In this document: positions 18,814-27,847 of the stretch, one piece after another
Position numbering within the stretch: the stretch's first letter is position 1
Layout: every line of letters starts with the position of its first letter
NCBI GenBank assembly: GCA_045430305.1
Contig: JAILXW010000001.1
Location: forward strand, 620,001 to 684,000
DNA: 64,000 nucleotides
Reading direction: 5' to 3'
Origin: Agarilytica sp045430305
GTDB lineage: Bacteria; Pseudomonadota; Gammaproteobacteria; Pseudomonadales; Cellvibrionaceae
Notes under the pieces: model-generated
Told to the model about the DNA's origin: nothing
Databases searched by the model: none
The model's input: only the letters and a program-made list of their open reading frames with translations
Position numbers and translations under genes: made by a program

Positions 18814-19713
18814 ATGCATCAGCGCGAATTCCTACCAATCCTTGTGCTCGCACTCGCGTGTATTTTCTGGGGTACCAGCTGGTATCCGTTACGTCTTCTA
18901 AACGGTCTTGGGTTTAACGGCCTATTCATTATCCTTTTTGCTCACGTACTCTTAGCGCTTACTTTTTTACCCGCAGTTCGCCGATCAGATGTTAGTAAGC
19001 GCAACGGGCCGTACCTCGTAGGCATTGCTATAGCCGGTGGCTTAGCGATCTTTAGTTTCACCTACGCACTTATATACGGCGACGTAGTCCGCGTCATGGT
19101 GCTGTTCTACTTGTTACCGGTATGGGGGGTATTAGGCGGTCGGATATTTTTACAAGAGCGCATCGACCGCTTTCGTTGGTTAGGTGTTGGCTTGGCGCTT
19201 ATCGGTGCCTTTTTGATATTGGGGGGCGCAAAAATATTTGAAGCACCACCGAGTTGGATGGATGCTTTGGCCTTGCTTTCCGGTATGGGGTTTGCCGCAA
19301 ATAACCTCCTGTTTAGAGGTGTTGGACACCTTTCGTTGCCAACTAAGCTGTTTTCCATGTTTGCGGGTTGCGCTTTTATTACCGGTGTCTTGTTTATGCT
19401 CGGTGCAAGCGGCAGTGCTTTGCCTGTATCGAGTTTATCGAATTGGGCATGGCTGTTGCTTTACACCTTTACATGGCTGTTACTCGCGAACCTTGGGTCG
19501 CAGTGGGCAGTAGAACGCATGGAAGCAGGGCGTTCAAGCATCATCATCATCGTTGAGCTACTGGCGGCAATCTTTTCTGCCATGCTGATCGACGATAAAC
19601 GGCTAAGCGGTATCGAATGGCTAGGCTGTGTTTTGGTGGTGAGTGCAGCACTTTTGGAGGCGCACAAACCAAATTTGGGAGACAAAAGGGAGCAGTTGGC
19701 AAAAGGTTTGTGA
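18814..19713 (+). CDS. EamA-family (DMT superfamily) transporter
   Basis: This 299-residue, very hydrophobic protein has about ten predicted membrane helices in two halves of five, the standard layout of two EamA domains. Both halves end in the typical pattern of a helix closing with a short acidic or basic loop (LQERIDRFRWLGVGLALIG, then LIDDKRLSGIEWLGCVLV). Members export amino acids, nucleotides or other small metabolites, and the substrate cannot be read from sequence. The start ATG follows 54 bases after the previous stop, with no strong ribosome site. Confidence 0.88.
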   Translation: MHQREFLPILVLALACIFWGTSWYPLRLLNGLGFNGLFIILFAHVLLALTFLPAVRRSDVSKRNGPYLVGIAIAGGLAIFSFTYALIYGDVVRVMVLFYLLPVWGVLGGRIFLQERIDRFRWLGVGLALIGAFLILGGAKIFEAPPSWMDALALLSGMGFAANNLLFRGVGHLSLPTKLFSMFAGCAFITGVLFMLGASGSALPVSSLSNWAWLLLYTFTWLLLANLGSQWAVERMEAGRSSIIIIVELLAAIFSAMLIDDKRLSGIEWLGCVLVVSAALLEAHKPNLGDKREQLAKGL

Positions 19714-19912
19714 CATTTTGTCAGGTTTTAGTTTTTATTTTTAGCTTTATGCAGGAGTGTGACGGCGCGCAAACTCGCTAAAAACGATTGGTGTATGCTA
19801 AGTCGCAAGGCAAAAATAAAGTTTACATAAGAACTAAAAATAAGCACGTAACCCGCTGTATTTTCTGGTGGTTTTATGTGCAGACTAGCAAGAGTGAAGA
19901 CGGAAGATAAAG

Positions 19913-20224
19913 ATGAAAGGTAAAATCGTATTTGTAAATCCAGCATCACGTTTAGCTGCAGCTCACATTGGCGCTGGTCAGTGTATCGTTTTTGAATATA
20001 CAAGCATGGATCACTTTAAAGAAGGTGAAATGGTCGATCGCTTACGCGACGATTACGGCCATGCGATATGTGAACGTATGAACCGTGGGGTCAAAGCCAC
20101 AATCAACGTACTTTCACCACCGATTGATCGTTGCCGTGCAGAGCTAGTCGTAGCGCCTTGGCGTGAAACTATCACTGTTGATGATTTCTACCCGCTAGAA
20201 GCCGAAGAGTACAGCTTCGCGTAA
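19913..20224 (+). CDS. Small hypothetical protein, possibly OB-fold-like
   Basis: This 103-residue protein has no signal or membrane segment. The start is well supported by GGAAG ten bases upstream. The first 45 residues (GKIVFVNPA...QCIVFEYTS...FKEGEMV) follow the strand pattern of cold-shock/OB folds, but the RNA-binding aromatic motifs are not obvious, so this is only a suggestion. The C-terminus is acidic. A strong terminator-like hairpin lies 120 bases downstream, inside the convergent gene. Confidence 0.6.
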   Translation: MKGKIVFVNPASRLAAAHIGAGQCIVFEYTSMDHFKEGEMVDRLRDDYGHAICERMNRGVKATINVLSPPIDRCRAELVVAPWRETITVDDFYPLEAEEYSFA

Positions 20225-20279
20225 ATACTACTCTAGAGGGTGAGCTTAAGGTTTCTAAAGCTGCTATCGCTATTAACGC

Positions 20280-20525
20280 TTAAGATGCTATAAAAGTCTC
20301 GTAGCTTTTGTAGATCATAAACACCCATAGCAAAATCATAAGAAAGAGGCGCACCGGTTGCGCCTCTTTTTCTTTCTGCTCACCGAGCTTCTTCAAATTC
20401 TTCACTCGCGCTGAGCCGCAAGCAGCACACCGGCCTTGAACGGTTTTGTTGGCTTTTGCGCCACATTCCATGCATTGAATGCTTTTCCTCATAGAGTCGT
20501 TAGACTTTTCAATAGTCGTTTTCAT
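20280..20525 (-). CDS. Small zinc-ribbon membrane protein
   Basis: This 81-residue protein has two Cys-X2-Cys pairs (CMECG and CAACG) about 17 residues apart, which forms a zinc ribbon. A short charged linker follows, then one C-terminal membrane helix (about residues 60-76). An alternative start is the internal Met before RKSIQC. The function is unknown; such proteins are often membrane-tethered accessory factors. It converges with the preceding plus-strand gene, and its coding sequence contains a 10-bp-stem hairpin. Confidence 0.65.
   Translation of the reverse strand: MKTTIEKSNDSMRKSIQCMECGAKANKTVQGRCAACGSARVKNLKKLGEQKEKEAQPVRLFLMILLWVFMIYKSYETFIAS
20344..20375 (+). terminator. Intrinsic terminator-like hairpin within the convergent zinc-ribbon gene
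   Basis: A perfect 10-bp stem (20344-20353 paired with 20359-20368) encloses a 5-base loop and is followed on the plus strand by a pyrimidine run (TTTCTTTC). It is placed to stop transcripts from the 19913-20224 gene, yet it lies inside the coding sequence of the minus-strand gene. Confidence 0.6.
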
Positions 20526-20664
20526 TATTCTACTCAGTGTTTTTTAAGCTAGTTTAGACCACATCGTTGGCAATACGTAGATTCGTGTACTTGGCTCAAT
20601 AGAGCTTGATATACTGTGCTTCCGAAAAAACAATCGCACTACGTAGCCAAGCTCTTATTTGTCG

Positions 20665-21666
20665 ATGAAACTTAATTTACTAATTATTACCCTTGGTGGG
20701 GCAGAGCGTGGGAGCGTTCGACTTAGAATTGCGCAGCTCGAAGCCTTGCTCAAGGCTCAGCCTGATATCGCCGTTTCTCGGGTAGATAGCAAGGGAAGTA
20801 GAAAGCGCCTAGTTCGGGTGATTTTAGGTTTCACTATTCGAAATCTATTCAAGACGAATAAGCGGATTTTGATACAGCGATTAACCTCGCCAAAATGGCT
20901 CGTGTTCTGCGTTTTGCCGATGTTGAATAAACTCGGATTCAAAATTTTTTACGATATTGATGATGAAGTTGTTCTTAGTGAAAAGAAAATAAAAGCATTT
21001 AACGCCTTTTTAAGTGGTGTGAGCGCAGCGTACCCCGATTACCCTCGCCAACTTGGCTTGGAACACCCCGTTTGTTTTTACCCTACACCTTTAGACGAAA
21101 ATATTCAGTCGAATCAAGAGTGGATAAGCAAAGACAAAAAATACACTTTTGCCTGGATAGGTACTTACGTGACCTATCGTACGCAAGTAAGAACTCTAGT
21201 TGAAAATATTTCGCCTGATCAAACTATCAAAATTATTACCGGTAAATTGTCGGATGTTAACCATGCAGAGATAGAAAGCTTATCGCCAAATGTTTCTGTT
21301 GTTGCTATTACAGATTGGTTGGATACAGATCGTGTGATGCAAGAGCTGCAAGAAGCGACCTTTGGTTTACATATGTCCCGTCATCGTGAGCGAGCGGGAG
21401 GGATGTCTTATAAGGTAGTGCATTATATTCAAGCAGGGTTGATTCCAATTGAAATTGGTGAACGAGACCCTGCTTTAGTAAATATATGCAGTGAGTTCAG
21501 CTTAAAAACTTTGGTGTTAGAAAATGCTGAGGCTCTGGGGGGCGTTTTGGATATAGGTGAAAACAAATATAACGATATGAGTAAGGGCAATACCAAAAAC
21601 ATTGAGAAAATGCGTGTAGCTAACTATGTTAAGCCGCTGTTGGAGTTTTGGATCGAAGAAAGGTGA
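20665..21666 (+). CDS. Glycosyltransferase-like protein (GT-B type)
   Basis: The protein is about 333 residues. Features typical of GT-B glycosyltransferases are an early Rossmann-like strand with LGGAERGS, the acidic segment FYDIDDEVV (about residue 100), and a C-terminal donor-site-like stretch AGGMSYKVVHYIQAGLIPI (about residues 245-263). There is no signal peptide. The start ATG at 20665 follows an in-frame TTG at 20659 and gives a family-like N-terminus. It forms a pair with a methyltransferase 10 bases downstream, as in O-antigen or capsule clusters, but no other sugar genes are present. The sugar and acceptor are unknown. Confidence 0.7.
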   Translation: MKLNLLIITLGGAERGSVRLRIAQLEALLKAQPDIAVSRVDSKGSRKRLVRVILGFTIRNLFKTNKRILIQRLTSPKWLVFCVLPMLNKLGFKIFYDIDDEVVLSEKKIKAFNAFLSGVSAAYPDYPRQLGLEHPVCFYPTPLDENIQSNQEWISKDKKYTFAWIGTYVTYRTQVRTLVENISPDQTIKIITGKLSDVNHAEIESLSPNVSVVAITDWLDTDRVMQELQEATFGLHMSRHRERAGGMSYKVVHYIQAGLIPIEIGERDPALVNICSEFSLKTLVLENAEALGGVLDIGENKYNDMSKGNTKNIEKMRVANYVKPLLEFWIEER

Positions 21667-21676
21667 AGAACAGTAA

Positions 21677-22258
21677 ATGAAAGCGACATCTGATACGAAT
21701 AAAAAGACCTTAATGATAGGTTGTGGTGAGCTGAAATCTAAAAGTGACAATACTACTTATTTGGATGTTTTACCCTATGAAGGGGTTGATTGGGTATGCG
21801 ATATTAATGAAGGAATTCCCATGGCGGAGGATAATTCCTTCGATGAAATAATTGCGAATTCAGTGTTTGAGCATATCGCCGAAACCAAAACCGTGTTGCA
21901 GGAGTGTGAGAGGGTTTTAAAACCCGGTGGGAAGCTCAAAGTCTATGTGCCTCACTTTAGTAACCCGTATTATTACTCCGACCCAACACACATCACTTTT
22001 TATGGTTTATATACGTTTAACTACCTGATTGACGTGCCGCTCTTTAAGCGAAAGGTACCTAACTACGGGATCATCGATGGCTTACACCTTGTAAAAGCAA
22101 GATTTGATTTTAAAGGGAATTCATATGTCGGAGTTCGCTTTGCGAAACTCTTTCGTAGTTTGGCAAACAGGAAGGTCTCAGCGATGGAGTTTTGGGAGAG
22201 GCGTCTGGTTTGGTTATTTCCTGTTTACGGAATGTCTTTCGAAATAGAGAAAAAGTAG
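21677..22258 (+). CDS. SAM-dependent methyltransferase (type 11-like)
   Basis: The 193-residue protein has the class I methyltransferase core: an MIGCGELK motif I near the N-terminus, the acidic strand-2 region (YLDVLPYEGVDWVCD), and FDEIIANSVFEHIAETKTVLQE followed by RVLKPGGKL, the standard post-motif pattern. It lies directly after the glycosyltransferase, so it probably modifies a sugar or lipid-linked glycan. The substrate is unknown. The protein ends 45 bases before a terminator shared with the convergent acnB. Confidence 0.82.
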   Translation: MKATSDTNKKTLMIGCGELKSKSDNTTYLDVLPYEGVDWVCDINEGIPMAEDNSFDEIIANSVFEHIAETKTVLQECERVLKPGGKLKVYVPHFSNPYYYSDPTHITFYGLYTFNYLIDVPLFKRKVPNYGIIDGLHLVKARFDFKGNSYVGVRFAKLFRSLANRKVSAMEFWERRLVWLFPVYGMSFEIEKK

Positions 22259-22302
22259 AGGGAGAAAACACCCTTCATATATAGCTTTCAGTGTTTGAAG
22301 GC

Positions 22303-22330
22303 AAAAAAAAGCCCCGCAATGCGGGGCTTT
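22303..22330 (-). terminator. Intrinsic terminator downstream of acnB
   Basis: A perfect 10-bp GC-rich stem (22308-22317 with 22321-22330) has a 3-base loop. On the minus strand it is followed by a run of eight T. It lies 25 bases past the acnB stop. It may also act weakly on the opposing plus-strand methyltransferase gene. Confidence 0.88.
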
Positions 22331-22354
22331 GTCATTTCTAAAGTTTAGTTTTAA

Positions 22355-24985
22355 TTAAACTTTAACTTCTTCTATTTGAAGTGCAGCAATACGCTTGCCT
22401 TCGTTTGCAGACTCTTGGAAGTCTGTCATTTGGTCGAAGTTTAGGTAACGGTACACTTCGTCAGACATAGAATCTAAGTTCTGTGCGTATTCCATGTACT
22501 CGCCTGGTGTTGGCAATTTACCCAAGATGGCACCAACAGAGGCAAGCTCTGCAGATGTTAGGTAAACGTTAGCGCCATCACCCAAACGGTTAGGGAAGTT
22601 ACGTGTTGAAGTGGAAAGTACGGTGCTGTTTGGAGCAACACGCGCTTGGTTACCCATACACAACGAACAACCTGGCATTTCTGTACGTGCGCCAGCTTTA
22701 CCGAAGGTGTTGTAGTAGCCTTCTTCCATGAGTTGGTGCTCGTCCATCTTGGTGGGCGGTGCCAACCACATGCGAGTAGAGATTCCACCGTTGTGTTGCT
22801 CAAGTAGTTTACCTGCTGCACGGAAGTGACCGATGTTAGTCATACAAGAACCGATGAACACTTCGTCGACTTTGTCGCCAGCAACTTCAGACAATAATTT
22901 CGCATCGTCTGGGTCGTTAGGGCAACAAACGATTGGCTCTTTAATGTCGTTCAAGTTGATTTCGATTACTGCAGCGTACTCAGCGTCGGCATCGCCTTTC
23001 AGTAGTTGTGGGTTAGCCAACCACTCTTCCATTTTCTGAGCACGACGCTCAAGTGTACGTGGGTCGCCGTAGCCATCTGCGATCATTGAGCGCAATAGCG
23101 TAACGTTAGATGTCATGTACTCTGTTAAAGCTTCTTCGCTAAGCTCAATAGTACAACCAGCAGCAGAACGCTCGGCAGATGCATCAGATAGTTCAAATGC
23201 TTGTTCAGCAGTAAGACCTTTAAGGCCTTCAATTTCAAGAACGCGGCCAGAGAATAGGTTTTTCTTACCAGCTTTCTCAACAGTCAAATGACCTTCTTTA
23301 ATGCCGTAGTAAGGAATCGCGTGTACCAAATCACGTAGCGTGATACCTGGTTGCATTTCACCGCTGAAACGAACCAAAACAGACTCAGGCATATCAAGTG
23401 GCATAACACCGGTTGCTGCAGCAAACGCTACAAGGCCAGAACCTGCTGGGAAAGAAATACCCATTGGGAAACGTGTATGCGAATCACCACCAGTACCTAC
23501 GGTGTCTGGCAATAACATACGGTTCAACCAAGAGTGAATAACACCGTCGCCAGGGCGAAGTGAAACACCGCCACGGGTCATGATGAAATCTGGAAGAGTA
23601 TGCTGTGTGTCGATATCAACAGGCTTAGGGTAGGCTGCAGTGTGACAGAAAGACTGCATCGTAAGATCTGCAGAGAAACCCAAACATGCCAAGTCTTTTA
23701 GCTCGTCACGTGTCATTGGGCCAGTAGTATCTTGTGAACCAACCGTGGTCATTTTAGGCTCACAGTATGTGCCTGGGCGGATGCCTTGACCTTCAGGAAG
23801 ACCACAAGCACGACCAACCATTTTTTGTGCAAGCGAGAAGCCTTTGCCTGAGTCTGCTGGCGCTTCTGGTATGCGGAAAAGCTCAGATGTTGGTAAGCCA
23901 AGTGACTCACGCGCTTTCGTTGTAAGGCCACGACCGATAATCAGGTTAATACGACCGCCAGCTTGTACTTCGTCTAGAAGAACGTCTGACTTCAATTCAA
24001 ACTCAGAAAGCACTGAACCGTCTTCCGCAAGAATTTTGCCGTCGTAAGGGCGAATTTCAATAATGTCGCCCATGCCTAGTTTTTCTACTGGGGCTTCAAA
24101 TACAAGTGCGCCGGCATCTTCCATAGTGTTATAGAAAATTGGAGCTACTTTACCGCCGATACAGATACCGCCGCCGCGCTTGTTGGGCACGCCTTCCATA
24201 TCGTCGCCGAAGAACCAAAGTACAGAGTTTGTTGCAGATTTACGTGAAGAACCTGTACCTACAACGTCACCAACGAATGCAACAGGAATACCTTTCGCTT
24301 TCACTTCGTCGACTTGTTTCATTGGGCCAGTAACACCGTGCTCTTCTGGTGTAAGACCGTCGCGAGTCATTTTGAAAGCTGCGCGAGCGTGAAGGGGAAT
24401 GTCTGGGCGGCTCCATGCGTCTGGTGCAGGGCTTAAGTCATCAGTATTGATTTCGCCAGTGACTTTAAATACAGCAACTTTAATACTTTCAGCCACTTTG
24501 TCTTTGCTAGTGAACCACTCAGCGTCAGCCCAAGACTGAAGTACTGCTTTTGCGAGTTCGTTACCCGCTTTTGCTTTTTCTTCTACATCGTAGAAGGCAT
24601 CAAACATAAGCAATGTGTGCTTAAGTTCTGCAGCGGCAAGCTCACCTAGCTCTGAGCACTCAAGTAGCGCAACAAGCGTTTCGATGTTGTAACCACCGTG
24701 CATGCTACCAAGTAGTTTTACAGCGGTTGGCTTGTCGATAAGAGGGCTTGAAACTTCGCCTTTTACTAAGGCAGATAGGAAACCAGCTTTCACGTAGGCG
24801 GCTTCGTCCACACCGGGTGGTACGCGATTGGTGATAAGGTCAACCAAGTAGTCTTCTTCACCGGCAGGTGGGGTTTTCAAAAGCTCAATTAGAGCAGCTA
24901 CTTGCTCTGCGTTAAGGGGCTTTGGGGGAATAGCCAAGGCTTCACGTTCTGCTACATGGGCGCGATAAGCTTCAAGCACAGTCAT
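22355..24985 (-). CDS. acnB: Aconitate hydratase B
   Basis: AcnB converts citrate to isocitrate in the TCA cycle with a 4Fe-4S cluster. The 876-residue protein from the ATG at 24985 begins MTVLEAYRAHVAERE, as family members do. The longer open frame upstream lacks family support, and AGAGGA precedes this ATG. The N-terminal HEAT-like domain (about 1-160), the swivel domain with GDVVGTGSSRKSATNS, and cluster ligands CMTNIGHFRAAG (third ligand) and GCSLCMGNQ are all present. The length is close to E. coli AcnB (865). The gene is alone on its strand, and its terminator follows. Confidence 0.97.
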   Translation of the reverse strand: MTVLEAYRAHVAEREALAIPPKPLNAEQVAALIELLKTPPAGEEDYLVDLITNRVPPGVDEAAYVKAGFLSALVKGEVSSPLIDKPTAVKLLGSMHGGYNIETLVALLECSELGELAAAELKHTLLMFDAFYDVEEKAKAGNELAKAVLQSWADAEWFTSKDKVAESIKVAVFKVTGEINTDDLSPAPDAWSRPDIPLHARAAFKMTRDGLTPEEHGVTGPMKQVDEVKAKGIPVAFVGDVVGTGSSRKSATNSVLWFFGDDMEGVPNKRGGGICIGGKVAPIFYNTMEDAGALVFEAPVEKLGMGDIIEIRPYDGKILAEDGSVLSEFELKSDVLLDEVQAGGRINLIIGRGLTTKARESLGLPTSELFRIPEAPADSGKGFSLAQKMVGRACGLPEGQGIRPGTYCEPKMTTVGSQDTTGPMTRDELKDLACLGFSADLTMQSFCHTAAYPKPVDIDTQHTLPDFIMTRGGVSLRPGDGVIHSWLNRMLLPDTVGTGGDSHTRFPMGISFPAGSGLVAFAAATGVMPLDMPESVLVRFSGEMQPGITLRDLVHAIPYYGIKEGHLTVEKAGKKNLFSGRVLEIEGLKGLTAEQAFELSDASAERSAAGCTIELSEEALTEYMTSNVTLLRSMIADGYGDPRTLERRAQKMEEWLANPQLLKGDADAEYAAVIEINLNDIKEPIVCCPNDPDDAKLLSEVAGDKVDEVFIGSCMTNIGHFRAAGKLLEQHNGGISTRMWLAPPTKMDEHQLMEEGYYNTFGKAGARTEMPGCSLCMGNQARVAPNSTVLSTSTRNFPNRLGDGANVYLTSAELASVGAILGKLPTPGEYMEYAQNLDSMSDEVYRYLNFDQMTDFQESANEGKRIAALQIEEVKV

Positions 24986-25353
24986 TTCCTCTAAATTTGT
25001 AGTTGGGACTCTGAGATAGTGTTCAGTAGTCTGTGATTTCTCTCGCATGTAGCTCGACATGCATAGAAAAAGGGGTGGGGGGTACCGGCGATTAAAGTGC
25101 CGTTCGACACATCAATTGGCCTGCCTAAGCTTTGTAAGCTCGGTAAGGTACCTCCAAGGCGCGCAGATTCTACAGCAACGGGGGTTTGGTGTTAAGTTTG
25201 AGGGCGGAATAGTCGCTATAAATGGGCCTTATACGGAATTAATGTGGCTCAAGCTGGTATACTCCCTAGGGCCCTGCGAGAAAGATCGTAAGTTGCTAAA
25301 TATGCATATAAAACAATATGTTATAAAGTTTATCTAAATTATAAGTTAAGTTT
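24986..25353. other. Divergent intergenic region between acnB and the DUF1289 gene
   Basis: These 368 bases hold the acnB leader and promoter and the start region of the plus-strand DUF1289/MiaE pair. A weak open frame at 25059-25337 on the plus strand has no family features, and I do not accept it as a gene. No riboswitch-like structure was recognised. Confidence 0.4.
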
Positions 25354-25824
25354 GTGAATCCTACTTTATCCCCTTGTATTGGCGTTTGCTCCACCGGAAT
25401 CGGTGATAGCGTATGCCGTGGCTGTAAGCGCTACATGCATGAAATTGTGAACTGGAATGCTTATTCAGTTGATGAAAAGCGGGCTATCTTGAGCCGTATC
25501 GATCAGCTGTTAACCCAAGTGGTTCAGCCAAAAGTTACGATCGTCGATGAAAATACGCTAAAAACCCAGCTAGATGCTCAAAAGTTGAGATATAACCCTG
25601 AAGGTAAGCCCTATGCATGGGTCTTTGCTTTGTTGAAGGCGGGCGCAACGCAAATTCAGACCTTGAATGAATTTGGCTGCAGAGTCTTGCCTGAATATGA
25701 AGGGCTATCACTTGCGGAATTGCGAGATAAAATCGACGAAGATTTCTACGTGCTCTCAAGTGTGCATCATCAGCGCTATTTTGAGATCAGCGCTCATCAT
25801 GATCAAGGTGAAGAATCAAAATGA
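25354..25824 (+). CDS. DUF1289-domain protein
   Basis: The N-terminus PCIGVCSTGIGDSVCRGCKR carries the Cys pattern (C-x3-C, C-x2-C) that defines the DUF1289/YdhL-type domain, presumably a small metal-binding unit. The rest (about residues 60-156) is an additional acidic domain without a recognised family. It starts with GTG and overlaps the ATG of the following MiaE-like gene by four bases (ATGA), so the two are translationally coupled. Its biochemical role is unknown. The pairing with a tRNA hydroxylase hints at tRNA or iron-related work. Confidence 0.75.
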   Translation: MNPTLSPCIGVCSTGIGDSVCRGCKRYMHEIVNWNAYSVDEKRAILSRIDQLLTQVVQPKVTIVDENTLKTQLDAQKLRYNPEGKPYAWVFALLKAGATQIQTLNEFGCRVLPEYEGLSLAELRDKIDEDFYVLSSVHHQRYFEISAHHDQGEESK

Positions 25825-26444
25825 AAACTATTAACGAATTTCTATTGTGCGCAACGCCAGACGCTTGGGTGCAAGAAGCCTTAAAACACCCCGAGTTGAT
25901 GTTAATAGACCATGCCAATTGTGAAAAGAAAGCAGCGGGCACTGCACTAAACCTAATGTATCGCTATGTTGATAACTTCGATTTGCTGAATAAAATGTCG
26001 CGCTTGGCTCGAGAAGAGCTTCGTCATTTCGAGCAGGTCATCGCCATCATGCAGGCCCGTGGAATTGAGTACACACAGATAACTGCGAGCCGATATGCCG
26101 CAGAACTGCGCAAGCCTGTACGTACTTTCGAACCGGCAAAGTTAATCGACACCCTCATCGTTGGTGCCATCATAGAAGCGCGCTCATGTGAACGCTTTGA
26201 GAAGTTGGCGCCTTATCTAGATGAAGAGTTGGAAAAATTTTATCTTTCGCTTTTAAAGTCGGAAGCCCGCCACTATCAGGATTACCTTACTCTTGCTGAG
26301 CAAGCTGCTGAAGGCGGAGTGACGGTCGACGGTCAAAGCGTTGAAGACCGTATTGCGCTGTTTTTAGCGCGTGACAAAAACTTGGTCGAAAGTGGAGATG
26401 TAGATTTTCGTTTTCATTCAGGTGTGGTCGAAGAAAAATCTTAA
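25821..26444 (+). CDS. miaE: tRNA-(ms2io6A37) hydroxylase, MiaE-like
   Basis: MiaE is a nonhaem diiron monooxygenase that hydroxylates the isopentenyl group of ms2i6A37 in tRNA. The protein is 207 residues, a normal length. The four-helix ferritin-like ligands are visible as an early Glu in DHANCEKK, EELRHFEQ (Glu with His), EARSCERF and the final SEARHYQDY. It overlaps the DUF1289 gene by 4 bp. The following 252 bases up to the next operon show no gene. Confidence 0.88.
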   Translation: MKTINEFLLCATPDAWVQEALKHPELMLIDHANCEKKAAGTALNLMYRYVDNFDLLNKMSRLAREELRHFEQVIAIMQARGIEYTQITASRYAAELRKPVRTFEPAKLIDTLIVGAIIEARSCERFEKLAPYLDEELEKFYLSLLKSEARHYQDYLTLAEQAAEGGVTVDGQSVEDRIALFLARDKNLVESGDVDFRFHSGVVEEKS

Positions 26445-26696
26445 ACTGAACTTTAAATCAGAGTTGTCATTGATTACAGCGCGGCGCGCGAACGCCATTT
26501 TCAAATGTGATTTTTTATTTAAGTCGATGCGGATAACTCGGAAGTATCCAAAAACCCCCGATCAGCATCGTGAACTGTTATTTCTATGTTCTTTCCTCTA
26601 TTCGCAAGTTTTGTGACGGGGCGGGACGAGCTAAACTTGGAATCGCCTGAGCTCCTGCTAAAGAAATTTCTGTCGATCGACTATTGCTTATGCCAG

Positions 26697-27845
26697 TTAC
26701 TCGATGGTTATTGAAAGGTTACGAGGTGGTCGTGGTGGCGATTGAATATTGGAATCGTTACTCACACTGACGGGGTAGCCGGTGGAATTAACATCGCCGT
26801 TTGCATCGACGACGTAAACGTAAACTTCACTCAAATTTCTTAAATAGCTGCTTTCGATATTTATCCTGATGCTGGTGTCGCTCCAGGTGTTCGCTACCTG
26901 TAATTCACGAACTGTACTGTTGCCCCATGTGCTGGCATTTCCGATCTCGACTCTGGCGCGAGTGGAATCAAAATAAATATTATCTAGATACACGTCGGCG
27001 ATAGAGCCGGTTGAGCTGGTGCTGTGGTAGCTGCCGAAATGCCATTGTTCCCAATAATCAGATGTGGCACGTGTTTTGTAATTATCTTCATCTTCAACTG
27101 TGATGATCTCAGGTTGAGTTACACGGTGTGCTGTGTGTTGCCATACACCGTCATTTCCGTTTGGGCTGGATTGTTGCAGATAAAATTCGTGCCGGACCCA
27201 TTCGCCAGCCAAGTCACTGATGCTGATGTTTCCCCAAAGGATGTCTGCATCTATTCCTGAATCTTGTACTGAATTTCTGAACGTTCCATCGGACTCTGTA
27301 GGGTTGCCTGCGCCAATATACGCAGAAGGGTAATACCCTGTGTTGCCGTATACCACCCAAGGTTTATGGTTGCGGCTCCAAATGTCGTTGAGCCTGTCGT
27401 AGTAGTAATAAAACGAAAAATAAACGGCATCGCCAGTCTCTCTGACGTCATGGTAAATCTCCAATGAGTTATTGTAGCCGTCCCCTGAAAAATGGTGTTT
27501 GGAACTCATAGCAGAGTTCGGCATTGTTAATTCGTTGCTGTATCTTGGTCCCACGCCATTGGTGTAGTCATCCCATGTCCAGTCACCATCAAGGCTCTCT
27601 GCTGCCGGACGGTTACCAGCAATCGATTGGCCACTAGCGCCCCCTTCAAAGTCATCCCAAACCAGTGGGGCTGCTTGATTTTTGCTACCAAAACCACTGC
27701 CAGAAATGGTTAACATTTGCCCCGACTGAAACGTACCCTGAACCGCAGTAACATTCGGTGCGGCATTGGCTTCAACTAGTAAAAATAAGCCAATAAACCC
27801 TAAAATTGTCGTACGCGTGTTTAAATATTCCACTTGAACCCCCAT
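26697..27845 (-). CDS. Secreted IPT/TIG-like protein, subfamily A (last gene of the six-gene operon)
   Basis: A signal peptide ends at about residue 28 (EANAAPNV). The start may be the ATG at 27845 or, better placed after GGGGG, the GTG at 27833. An IPT/TIG-like strand pattern follows (LTISGSGFG, about 46-54), then a large beta-rich region with many aromatic residues (YFSFYYYYDRLND...WVVYGN, about 145-175) reminiscent of concanavalin-A-like jelly rolls. A C-terminal module begins VYLDNIYFDSTRARVEIGN. It ends in the Pro-rich tail SPPRPPRNLSI. The closest relative in the window is the protein at 31295-32377. No catalytic residues can be assigned; glycan binding is a guess from fold style. It starts only two bases after the preceding stop. 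Confidence 0.75.
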   Translation of the reverse strand: MGVQVEYLNTRTTILGFIGLFLLVEANAAPNVTAVQGTFQSGQMLTISGSGFGSKNQAAPLVWDDFEGGASGQSIAGNRPAAESLDGDWTWDDYTNGVGPRYSNELTMPNSAMSSKHHFSGDGYNNSLEIYHDVRETGDAVYFSFYYYYDRLNDIWSRNHKPWVVYGNTGYYPSAYIGAGNPTESDGTFRNSVQDSGIDADILWGNISISDLAGEWVRHEFYLQQSSPNGNDGVWQHTAHRVTQPEIITVEDEDNYKTRATSDYWEQWHFGSYHSTSSTGSIADVYLDNIYFDSTRARVEIGNASTWGNSTVRELQVANTWSDTSIRINIESSYLRNLSEVYVYVVDANGDVNSTGYPVSVSNDSNIQSPPRPPRNLSITIE

Positions 27846-27847
27846 GA

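Noticed and set aside
25059..25337. Open frame divergent from acnB
   Set aside because: It has a Cys/Arg-rich N-terminus with no family features and overlaps the acnB leader and promoter area.
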